A stretch of DNA of 20,351 bases from Kiritimatiellales bacterium. Lineage in GTDB: Bacteria > Verrucomicrobiota > Kiritimatiellia > Kiritimatiellales > Pontiellaceae. This document shows positions 1 through 6,590 of this stretch, one piece after another. Every line of letters starts with the position of its first letter. Within the stretch, counting starts at the first letter, position 1. Made by a program: the position numbers and the translations under genes. Location of the stretch: contig JAUXGY010000002.1 in the NCBI GenBank assembly GCA_030621805.1, forward strand, positions 1-20,351, in the 5' to 3' direction. Below the pieces are notes generated by a model that searched no databases, had not been told where the DNA came from, and was given only the letters and a program-made list of their open reading frames with translations.

Positions 1-487
1 CTGAAATCAAGGCCAACGTTGAGAAGAGGGTTGAAATCACCACTCGTCCGACATCGGATAAAACCTCTTTGGCCCGTTCGGCACTCTTTTTTTTCTCGAA
101 TTCCAGAACGTCTATCCCCAGATAGTTCCGCAATAGACGGGAGGAGAGCTCTTGGTTCTTGGTCGCCCCGAACCATGTGCTGTACCAATCCTCAAAAACG
201 GTGACGGTATTTCCTACAATTAATAGGCAGAGGGAAACCAGGCCGAACGAGATCACCACCCCGGCATAGCTTTCGATGCCGCTCACCTGCTTGAAAATGA
301 TAATATATTTATTAGTGTCCAGAATTCCCGGCTCGGATATCAACCCGATGAATGGAAGGATCGAGGCGATGCCAGCCGCATTGATAAGGCCGTTGAGAAA
401 CGACACACCAAAGATCAGCAACAGCTTCCGCCGATCCGCCATATCCAGCAAATCGTAGACGATCCGTAATTTAGCTAAAAGTTGCAT
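1..487 (-). CDS. ABC transporter, N-terminal membrane domain (partial)
   Basis: This is the first 162 codons of a protein that runs off the left edge. The reading frame is open from the ATG at 487 down to base 1, and an in-frame TGA lies two codons upstream, so the start is well bounded. The protein begins MQLLAKLRIVYDLLDMADRR, then has a long hydrophobic helix pair (about residues 22-44, LLLIFGVSFLNGLINAAGIA) and another hydrophobic stretch near residues 75-95. This layout, with 'FLNGLINAAGIASILPFIGLIS', matches the start of exporter-type ABC transmembrane domains such as PglK or MsbA-like flippases. The nucleotide-binding domain would lie outside the window. A TATAAT box on the minus strand (524-529) is a possible -10 element, but no good -35 goes with it. 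Function as a lipid-linked glycan or small-molecule exporter is inference. Confidence 0.7.
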   Translation of the reverse strand, partial: MQLLAKLRIVYDLLDMADRRKLLLIFGVSFLNGLINAAGIASILPFIGLISEPGILDTNKYIIIFKQVSGIESYAGVVISFGLVSLCLLIVGNTVTVFEDWYSTWFGATKNQELSSRLLRNYLGIDVLEFEKKKSAERAKEVLSDVGRVVISTLFSTLALIS

Positions 488-528
488 CCATCACCCGGTT
501 CACGACCGCGCAAGCCATCAAGCATTAT

Positions 529-552
529 AAAAAAGGCGACGGAAGGCCCGCC
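529..552 (-). terminator. weak candidate intrinsic terminator after the secreted protein gene
   Basis: On the minus strand a short GGCG/CGCC stem (549-552 with 535-538, loop of about 10 bases) is followed directly by six T residues (534-529). It lies 17 bases after the stop of the 569-1423 gene. The stem is only 4 bp (5 with a wobble), so the call is tentative. Confidence 0.25.
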
Positions 553-568
553 ACCTTGAACGCGGAAC

Positions 569-1423
569 CTACAGGTCGATCCAGTCCTGTAGCTCGGAAA
601 CGATAGGAGTCACATTCGTGAAGTCGGTTTCAACCCACCAATTCATGCTCTTGACCAGATATCCATTCGGCTGGACCCACTCGACATATCTACGGTCCGG
701 ATAATCAGCGAGCCAGTCCTGATAAACGCCAGTGCTCTCGATTTTGAGGCAGTCTTCATAGGTTTTGGCTCCGATTACCACGTCTTCGATCGCCAAGATT
801 TCCGAATTGATCGTGGTATGGGGCGTGGAAGCATCATACGACCAAGTCGTTCCGACCGGACCGTTTTTCCAGACAAGATCTTCCTGCATCGGACCAGGCG
901 CAAACTCGGAATCAAGAACATATGCGCTATCCTCGTCCACACGCATAAACATAGCCCGTCTGGACTGGGCTCCGACAGGAATAACAGCGGGAGAAGAATA
1001 CCAATCCTCGGTCCAAATCGTGCGGTAGTTGTTTGTCTGGTGAGGTATATAGGCATCGGCCATGACTTGAGCATACCTGTTCCAGGTTTCAGCAACCTGA
1101 TTGGAGACCGCATAGTGGAACGTACGACCGACAGGGGCATACAGGAATAACCCATTCGTCCAGCAGGAGAGGCGGTAGAACATGGGAACCTCAACCTCCA
1201 CGGTTCCGTCCGTGCTTTCTATATCGCGAAGATGGCTCCACCCCTGCTGCCAACCATTGGTGGAATCAAGTGCGCCGACCCATTCGACCGTATAGACCGC
1301 ATTGGAAGGAACGGTCGCCGTTAGTTTACCATTGGAATCAAGCGAATCGATCACTACCGTTTGCGCCTGAAGGGCGGATACTGCCATGAGCACCGCCGCA
1401 CTTAGAATTGTTCTTGTCTTCAT
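569..1423 (-). CDS. secreted protein of unknown function
   Basis: This 284-residue protein has a clear Sec signal peptide (MKTRTILSAAVLMAVSALQA, cleavage expected around residue 20-22). A good ribosome-binding site, AAGGAG, lies about 7 bases before the ATG. The N-terminal part (about 25-95) looks like a beta-rich module, with 'VYTVEWVGALDS' and 'VEVEVPMFYRLSCWTNG'. From memory this style recurs in secreted proteins of Kiritimatiellota. The C-terminal part (about 185-284) has 'VGTTWSYD' and 'IGAKTYEDCLKIES', resembling the repeated-strand domain of some bacterial lipoproteins that bind or respond to ligands. It is rich in Trp and Tyr and has no catalytic motif that I recognise. It is transcribed divergently from the GNAT-like gene, with 56 bases between them. 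Its function is unknown. Confidence 0.85.
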   Translation of the reverse strand: MKTRTILSAAVLMAVSALQAQTVVIDSLDSNGKLTATVPSNAVYTVEWVGALDSTNGWQQGWSHLRDIESTDGTVEVEVPMFYRLSCWTNGLFLYAPVGRTFHYAVSNQVAETWNRYAQVMADAYIPHQTNNYRTIWTEDWYSSPAVIPVGAQSRRAMFMRVDEDSAYVLDSEFAPGPMQEDLVWKNGPVGTTWSYDASTPHTTINSEILAIEDVVIGAKTYEDCLKIESTGVYQDWLADYPDRRYVEWVQPNGYLVKSMNWWVETDFTNVTPIVSELQDWIDL

Positions 1424-1479
1424 TGTGAATCTCCTTCTTTTCCTTGTTATACATCACTCGTTTCAACTAGCATGCCAAC

Positions 1480-2199
1480 ATGCAGACACATTCTAACCAT
1501 AAAAGTCCTCCTCAAGGCAATTTTTTAAGTACGGTTTGCTCTCCGGAAAAAGTGGCCGTAAAGCTTACCCAAAATAAAAAAAACCTCTACCGGTTCCCTT
1601 TGGATCTTTTCGCCGAGCTCATCCAATTCAGCAGCCAAATACCCACCTTGGTCGATATCGAGGAAAAATGCTTTCCCGAACTTATGCAGGATCAATGCCA
1701 TGATTTCGAAGATTTCCTTCAAGACGACTTCGCTTCCGGCCTGATCCTATATAGAGACCAAATTCCCATTGGCTACATGATGGGTTCACATATCCATGAG
1801 GAAAACTCCTTGCGGGCGCTCGAATCCAACGAATTTATCCAAGAACACCAAAATCAAATTTTCTATATTTCAAGCCTCGCAATCATCAAGGAGTACCGCT
1901 CCATTCTTGCCTTCGAGTTTCTTATCCACGAAATGAGCACCCTTCTCAAAAGCATTGGATACGAATATTTCGTTGCCTACGTGAGGAAACGGAATGGCCT
2001 TTCCCGTCTACTCACGCGGCGGTTGTCGGGAGAGGTTCTCCATACGGATGAAAACTGGGAAGAGACCGGCGAACCCTTCGACTATTGTCTGGTAAATTTA
2101 GCCAGCATTCCCACGCTTCCGGTTTACATGGACTACATGTTCCACTGGCTGAGGGTATTTAGGCGAAGGCTTAAAGGCATCGGGCACCCCCAGCACTAA
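1480..2199 (+). CDS. GNAT-like N-acyltransferase
   Basis: This 239-residue cytoplasmic protein has the layout of a GNAT-fold enzyme: a strand pair 'GLILYRDQIPIGYMMGSH' (about 88-106), then 'IFYISSLAIIKEYRS' (about 127-141), which sits where GNAT strand beta-4 and the acyl-CoA pyrophosphate loop occur, and then an amphipathic helix. The usual Q/RxxGxG/A loop is not well preserved (KEYRSILAFEF), so either acyl-CoA binding has diverged or the fold is used differently. An in-frame TAG sits four codons before the ATG, and no clear ribosome-binding site precedes it, so a later start is possible. The composition is visibly more AT-rich than the pilus genes. It converges on the Aat-like gene (13-base gap). 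The substrate is unknown. Confidence 0.7.
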   Translation: MQTHSNHKSPPQGNFLSTVCSPEKVAVKLTQNKKNLYRFPLDLFAELIQFSSQIPTLVDIEEKCFPELMQDQCHDFEDFLQDDFASGLILYRDQIPIGYMMGSHIHEENSLRALESNEFIQEHQNQIFYISSLAIIKEYRSILAFEFLIHEMSTLLKSIGYEYFVAYVRKRNGLSRLLTRRLSGEVLHTDENWEETGEPFDYCLVNLASIPTLPVYMDYMFHWLRVFRRRLKGIGHPQH

Positions 2200-2212
2200 C
2201 CCCGCCCTCCTT

Positions 2213-3097
2213 TTACTTCCTTACCTGGCTACCCGGTTGCGCCGGAATCCAATTGCCGACATCGAGGCTTGTATCCACCATCCACTTGCCAAGCCGCTTC
2301 TCCTCGGTAACCACATCCTTCAATAACCTAATATATTGCTTTCGTGGGATGTCCTCATAGCCCATACGGCGATAGTGCTCCCAGAACCACTGGATATCGT
2401 TGAGCACGAAGCCCCAGTGCTGGAGATGGCAATTCAAATAGGCCGATGCAACCTTGCTGGCATTCGGTTCCTTATGGAAGGCGGATTCCGAAATAAATAT
2501 CTTGCCCATATCCATGCCGAAAAGGCCGCCAACCAGCATTCCATCCCTGTTCCATACTTCAATGGAATGGCATTGCCCTTTCTCGTGCAGGGAAACAGCA
2601 ACCTCAATACGTTCGGGAATGATCCAGGTCTCCCCCTCCCGATCCTCCCCCTCGCCACAAGCATGAACCACCTCTTCGAAGGCCGTATCGAAGGTAACCG
2701 TGTACTTCCCCGACTTGATGAGAGGGCGAAGCCCTTTCTTGAGCTTCATCCTTTCCAGAAACAGCACCATCCGGGGATCGCACGAATACCACTCGATTGG
2801 GTCTCTTTCATAGAAGGGATAAATGCCTTTTGAATAGGCGTACAACAGGGTTTCATCCGTCAGCCTCCCGCCAAAAGCCAACAAACCATAATGAGGCTTT
2901 TTGTATGACAGCCACAAGGGAGGAAACGTTCCTTTTGGCGGTGGTGGAAAGATCTTGCTCTGATACCAAACCTGCGTAGTCACCAAGTGCCTATGAAGCC
3001 AATACCAAAACCCTTCTTCCCGGATACCCCTGCGGGCATTTCTCAAATAGTTTAAGATGGTTCCCGGCAAAGCGTTCCTCCCCGACCTACTTGCCAA
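2213..3097 (-). CDS. leucyl/phenylalanyl-tRNA-protein transferase (Aat) family protein, divergent
   Basis: Aat enzymes move Leu or Phe from an aminoacyl-tRNA to the N-terminus of a protein, marking it for ClpS/ClpAP degradation. This 294-residue protein aligns by eye with E. coli Aat along its length: GLLAFGGRLT (71-80), YSKGIYPFY (88-96), WYSCDPRMVLF (103-113, E. coli WWSPDPR), GETWIIP (155-161), CHSIEVW (176-182), SESAF (203-207, E. coli GESMF), NASK (212-215) and DIQ (234-236, E. coli DCQ with its catalytic Asp and Gln). The Glu, Asp and Gln positions known to matter in E. coli are kept. Two things are odd. There are about 50 extra basic and aromatic residues at the N-terminus, and the segment after DIQ reads WFWEHYRRMGYEDIPR rather than the normal VLNDHTASLGACEIPR. 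Its start overlaps the end of the carbamoyltransferase gene by 11 bases, so the two are translated from one message. No clpS or clpA is nearby. A role in biosynthesis rather than degradation is possible but inferred. Confidence 0.82.
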   Translation of the reverse strand: MASRSGRNALPGTILNYLRNARRGIREEGFWYWLHRHLVTTQVWYQSKIFPPPPKGTFPPLWLSYKKPHYGLLAFGGRLTDETLLYAYSKGIYPFYERDPIEWYSCDPRMVLFLERMKLKKGLRPLIKSGKYTVTFDTAFEEVVHACGEGEDREGETWIIPERIEVAVSLHEKGQCHSIEVWNRDGMLVGGLFGMDMGKIFISESAFHKEPNASKVASAYLNCHLQHWGFVLNDIQWFWEHYRRMGYEDIPRKQYIRLLKDVVTEEKRLGKWMVDTSLDVGNWIPAQPGSQVRK

Positions 3098-4775
3098 TCA
3101 CATAATTGCCGAGCACCAGCTTATCCAGCCCGGTGGAGAAAAAGCACCGAACCGCGTCTATCGGTGATTCCACAATCGGCTCGCCCATCACATTGAAGCT
3201 AGTGTTCAACACCACCGGCACCCCGCTCAGCTCCCCGAACTTGACCATCAAGTCATGGTAGAGCGAATTGGTCTCCTTACGTACGGTCTGCACTCGGGCG
3301 CTGCCATCGACATGGGTAATGGCCGGCAGGCAAGCGCACTTATCCGGCTTGACGTCGCATACCTTGAGCATGAAGGGAGCCTCTACTTCTATATCGAAAT
3401 ACTCCTGCGCAAACTCGGCCGGAACAGAGGGTGCGAAGGGACGATAGGCCTCACGGTGCTTCACTTCGGCGTTGATCTTATCCTTCATTTCCGGATGCGT
3501 CGGATCGGCCAGAATACTGCGGTTGCCCAATGCCCGCGGCCCAATCTCCATGGCCCCCTGAAACCATCCAATAATGTTCCCTTCGTGCAAGAGGCGCGCG
3601 GCCTCTGCGGCGATGTCGTCATGCCAAACAGCATTCAGTTTAGATTCCTTGATGACGGAACCGATCTCTTCCTTGGAATAGCTGGTGCCGACGTAGGGAT
3701 TGTCATGCACGTATTCCCGCTGATGGCCTAGAATACCATTCCAAACATAAAATGCCGCACCAATCGCGGTACCGTTATCACCTGCCGCCGGCATGACATA
3801 GATATCCTCAAAACCACTTTCCCGGATAATCCTACCGTTCATTACGCTGTTGAGTGCCACCCCGCCAGCAATGACCAAATATCTTGCGTCGGTCTTTACC
3901 TTCAGATCGCGGCAAATCTTCAAAACGGAATCCTCCAACACACGTTGGAAAGCCGCCGCCACGTCTTCATGCCGTTTCTCAAACGGCTCACCATGTTGGC
4001 GCGGCTTCCCGAAGACCTTGTGGAATTTCCGATTACAATAGGGCTGTCTCCAGTACTGGAAATTGAACATCGACATATCGATATTGATCGATCCGTCGCC
4101 CCCGATCTTTACGATCTCAGCAGCCTTTTTGCGAAACACCTCCGGATCGCCGAAGGACGCAAGCCCCATCGTTTTACCCTCATCATAATTGGGTCGGAAA
4201 CCGCAGAATTCGGTGGCGGCTTCGTAAAACGAACCAAATGAATTCGGGAAAAAACTCTGATTAAAACATTCAACCTTCGTGCCCTTTCCATAGCCAACGA
4301 ACGAGGTTGCCCATTCGCCAGAACCGTCGAGAGAAAGCAGTGCCGCCTCTTCATAAGGAGAAACATAAAAACTTCCCCCCACGTGCGCCATGTGGTGCGG
4401 AACCCAATGAACCTCCGGTTGCTTGGCTTTGGCCGGCCAGGTATTCATATACCAGCCCCAAAACTGATCCTGCCGGTAGCGCGACGTACCCACCTCGTGG
4501 CTCAGGAAGGGCTTAATTCCCCGTCCGCAACCCAGCGAATAGAGCGCCTTTTTCCCCCAGTGCATCGTTGGCTTAATCGAAACAGCGATCGCATCAATGT
4601 CGTCTGCATCAAGCCCCGCAATTTTCAAACACCGTTTGGTCGCACGAACCGGAAACTCGTCCGTGTGCTTGTAGCGCGAAAGTCGTTCTTCCTCGATCGC
4701 AACGACCAACTTCCCGTCGGATACGATGCACGCTGTAGAGTCATGATAAAAATAATTAATCCCTAAAATATTCAT
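3087..4775 (-). CDS. NodU/CmcH-family O-carbamoyltransferase
   Basis: This 562-residue enzyme belongs to the family that moves the carbamoyl group of carbamoyl phosphate, via a carbamoyl-adenylate, to a hydroxyl of a sugar or natural product (NodU, CmcH, TobZ). The N-terminal Kae1-like domain (about 1-345) shows the start MNILGINYFYHDSTACIV, the metal-binding HHMAH (127-131), SLDGSGEW (148-155), AGGVALN (303-309) and AGDNGTAIGAA (331-341). The C-terminal YrdC-like domain (about 370-562) shows GWFQGAMEIGPRALGNRS (403-420), REAYRPFAPS (441-450) and, near the end, LNTSFNVMGEPIVESP. All family motifs are present and the length is normal, so it should be active. It is the first gene of a two-gene unit with the Aat-like gene. 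The ribosome-binding site is poor (only AAAAAG before the ATG). The acceptor cannot be read from the sequence; a glycan or secondary metabolite is likely. Confidence 0.92.
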   Translation of the reverse strand: MNILGINYFYHDSTACIVSDGKLVVAIEEERLSRYKHTDEFPVRATKRCLKIAGLDADDIDAIAVSIKPTMHWGKKALYSLGCGRGIKPFLSHEVGTSRYRQDQFWGWYMNTWPAKAKQPEVHWVPHHMAHVGGSFYVSPYEEAALLSLDGSGEWATSFVGYGKGTKVECFNQSFFPNSFGSFYEAATEFCGFRPNYDEGKTMGLASFGDPEVFRKKAAEIVKIGGDGSINIDMSMFNFQYWRQPYCNRKFHKVFGKPRQHGEPFEKRHEDVAAAFQRVLEDSVLKICRDLKVKTDARYLVIAGGVALNSVMNGRIIRESGFEDIYVMPAAGDNGTAIGAAFYVWNGILGHQREYVHDNPYVGTSYSKEEIGSVIKESKLNAVWHDDIAAEAARLLHEGNIIGWFQGAMEIGPRALGNRSILADPTHPEMKDKINAEVKHREAYRPFAPSVPAEFAQEYFDIEVEAPFMLKVCDVKPDKCACLPAITHVDGSARVQTVRKETNSLYHDLMVKFGELSGVPVVLNTSFNVMGEPIVESPIDAVRCFFSTGLDKLVLGNYVIGK

Positions 4776-4942
4776 CTTTTTAATATATGGGAACCCTGCC
4801 AGCCAAGTCGACTCAGAAAACCTTCTATGCGATATGTGTTCCGTCCCCCTCCGTATTTGGTTTGCAATTTTTCCGTTAATAACCCTCTATCGAGTGTCGA
4901 AACATTAGGGATACCCATCCAAATAACCAAGAGTTGAACCCC

Positions 4943-6085
4943 ATGGAAATCGCCTCCGAAAAAGTTGCATCTGAAAGAATCGTGGGAATCGATTTGGCAC
5001 GGGCCATCGCCATTATTGGAATGGTGCTAATCAACTATAACGAAAGTATCGCCCCGTCCTATATGGGTCCCGAATGGCTGGCCGGATTGGCGGGGCTAAT
5101 CCCTGGCCGGGCGGCCGTGACCTTCGTCTTGCTTGCCGGGATTGGAATGTCGATCATGTCGCAGGGAGCAAAGCAGTCTGGAGATCCCCTCAAACGACAA
5201 AGAGTTCGGCACGTCCTGCTCAAACGGGCTGCTGTTCTGTTTGTTTCTGGAATGCTGTTCCAAACGATCTGGATTGGCGACATCCTGCACTTTTACGGGG
5301 TCTTCATTGTTGTCGGCACGCTATTGCTCTTTGCGCCATCAATTTGGCTGTGGCTTGCCACCCTGTTCCTGAATGTCGGCTTCGTCATCATGCTACTCTT
5401 TTTGGACTATGATGCGGGATGGAACTGGACCAGCCTAACCTTTACTTTTACTGACTTCTGGACCCCTATTGGATTCGTTCGGAACCTCATCTTTAATGGG
5501 TGGTTTCCCGTGTTTCCCTGGCTGGGATTCCTGTTGATCGGCATTTGGGTAGGTCGTCTGGATCTGCGTAATCGCTCTATTCAACTGCGGTGCATACTAT
5601 GGGGTGGTACCATCGCTCTTTCCGCCGAGATGGCGTCGTGGCTACTCACCAACTATATTGCCCCAAAATGGTTGGGTTTTAACCCGGTACTTTCCACTGC
5701 GCTGTTTGGTCGAAGCTGCTTGCCCCCAAATCCGCTCTTTGCCCTTCAAACCTGTGCGGGCGGGATCTGCATGGTGGGGGTTTGCCTGGCCATAGCGGAC
5801 CGGTTTCGTGAATCCGCATGGCTCCATCCCCTATCTCTGTCAGGACAGTATACGCTGAGCATCTATGTCGGACATATCATCTTCGGCATCGGCCCGCTTT
5901 ATCTTTTGGATTACAAAGACATCCCTTTGACTTTCTCCGTTCCCGCAGGACTGGTAGCTTGCGCGGTGACCATCACGCTGTGCTCACTATGGCAACGTCG
6001 CTTCCCACGCGGCCCTCTTGAAATGGCAATACGCCGCCTTACCAACGGCAAGCCTTTGCCTAAGCAGGTTTCCGGTTCCACTTAA
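4943..6085 (+). CDS. DUF418/YeiB-type multipass membrane protein
   Basis: This 380-residue inner-membrane protein has around nine to ten hydrophobic helices. The N-terminal RIVGIDLARAIAIIGMVLIN and the C-terminal RGPLEMAIRRLT are the hallmarks of the DUF418/YeiB group, which is related to the acyltransferase-3 and heparan-alpha-glucosaminide acetyltransferase (DUF1624) membrane families. Such proteins are thought to transfer acyl groups or move small molecules across the membrane, but the biochemistry of most is unproven. A TTG at 4934 in the same frame would add three residues. The ATG at 4943 is preferred because AGAG (4930-4933) lies 9 bases before it, while nothing is correctly spaced for the TTG. 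The TAA stop forms the first three bases of a 21-bp inverted repeat. It is divergent from the carbamoyltransferase gene (167 bp between), so a shared accessory function is plausible. Confidence 0.85.
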   Translation: MEIASEKVASERIVGIDLARAIAIIGMVLINYNESIAPSYMGPEWLAGLAGLIPGRAAVTFVLLAGIGMSIMSQGAKQSGDPLKRQRVRHVLLKRAAVLFVSGMLFQTIWIGDILHFYGVFIVVGTLLLFAPSIWLWLATLFLNVGFVIMLLFLDYDAGWNWTSLTFTFTDFWTPIGFVRNLIFNGWFPVFPWLGFLLIGIWVGRLDLRNRSIQLRCILWGGTIALSAEMASWLLTNYIAPKWLGFNPVLSTALFGRSCLPPNPLFALQTCAGGICMVGVCLAIADRFRESAWLHPLSLSGQYTLSIYVGHIIFGIGPLYLLDYKDIPLTFSVPAGLVACAVTITLCSLWQRRFPRGPLEMAIRRLTNGKPLPKQVSGST

Positions 6086-6150
6086 CCCAAGTTTCTTATC
6101 CAAACGCGTAAGTCGTTGCGAATCAACGATTGGATAAGAAACTTGGGTTA
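6083..6150. repeat. 21-bp perfect inverted repeat (hairpin), attC-like layout
   Basis: The arms 6083-6103 and 6130-6150 are perfect reverse complements over 21 bp, separated by 26 bases. Inside the loop, 6113-6118 pairs with 6124-6129 (6 bp) around a 5-base loop, leaving a 9-base bulge on the left side only. The left arm starts inside the stop codon of the preceding gene. The outer ends read ACTTAAC (6080-6086) and GTTAGGG (6147-6153), close to the RYYYAAC and GTTRRRY boxes of integron attC sites, with the last base off. No T-run follows on either strand, so it is not a standard intrinsic terminator. The hairpin itself is certain; its role is not. Confidence 0.9.
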
Positions 6151-6170
6151 GGGGAGTCGATCGAATCCCC
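6151..6170. repeat. near-perfect 20-bp palindrome
   Basis: Immediately after the 21-bp inverted repeat, GGGGAGTCGATCGAATCCCC is self-complementary except for one mismatched pair (positions 6 and 15). It has some likeness to a tRNA T-arm (GATCGAATCCCC against GTTCGAATCCCC), but no tRNA body surrounds it. It may be an operator-like site, a recombination scar or part of the larger structured element. Confidence 0.6.
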
Positions 6171-6475
6171 GTCGGAATGGTTGTAGGGGTTTTCTATTAC
6201 CGAGCTTCTCCGGTTAATACACCGATCCCTGTAGATAATCCCATCCTCACTCACAGGCACGGTCTGTCCGAGATTCGGGCGTCGTCCTATTTTTCACACT
6301 TGCCGCCCCGTGCCTGCTGTATCTGGTTCGCTTACGCTATGTACCATCCACTTCCTATCACTTCCTCCAGACCCGACCGTTACCAACAACGCCCTTGCGA
6401 TTCAGATTGATTTCCCCTCGAGCGGGGCATCGCCACCCTCTTTAAGGCGACCGGGCTTGTCGGCTTTGCCGGACA
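6165..6475 (-). mobile_element. degenerate group II intron remnant (5' / domain I region)
   Basis: Read on the minus strand, this stretch starts just after the T-run of the pilQ terminator. It contains GCAAGGGCGTT (6398-6388), then a small GGTAAC loop, then GGGTCTGGAGGAAG (6374-6361), then a GCGTAAGCGAACCAGATACA-like block and AGAAGCTCGG further on. From memory, this order of motifs is typical of the domain I region of bacterial group II introns. No reverse transcriptase reading frame, domain V hairpin or 3' end is present, so it would be a dead 5' fragment. Group IIC introns are known to insert just downstream of intrinsic terminators, which fits the position. The identification rests on remembered sequence and needs a covariance search. 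Apart from this and the flanking repeats I see nothing else in the 505-bp gap. Confidence 0.42.
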
Positions 6476-6509
6476 AACAAAAGAGCACCCCGATATTTCG
6501 GGGTGCTCT
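6475..6509 (-). terminator. intrinsic terminator of the pilM-pilQ operon
   Basis: A 12-bp perfect stem (6482-6493 with 6498-6509, loop TATT) contains a GC-rich core. On the minus strand it is followed by TTTGTTT (6481-6475). It lies about 80 bases after the pilQ stop. On the plus strand the 3' side is AAAGGAAAGG, so it works in the minus direction only. Confidence 0.85.
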
Positions 6510-6590
6510 AAAGGAAAGGTTTCCAGGCATCGGGAAGGTGGGAGAATCTCCTTACACCAAGGCCTGGAGGAGTAATTTGTTGATAAACAC

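Noticed and set aside
1463..1479. Sigma-54-like sequence upstream of the secreted protein gene (minus strand TTGGCATGCTAGTTGAA)
   Set aside because: The -24 part is good, but the -12 element reads GA instead of GC, which is the most conserved pair, and nothing links this gene to the pilus regulator.
6151..6190. tRNA gene near the palindrome
   Set aside because: Only a T-arm-like stretch is present; no acceptor, D or anticodon arms can be built around it on either strand.
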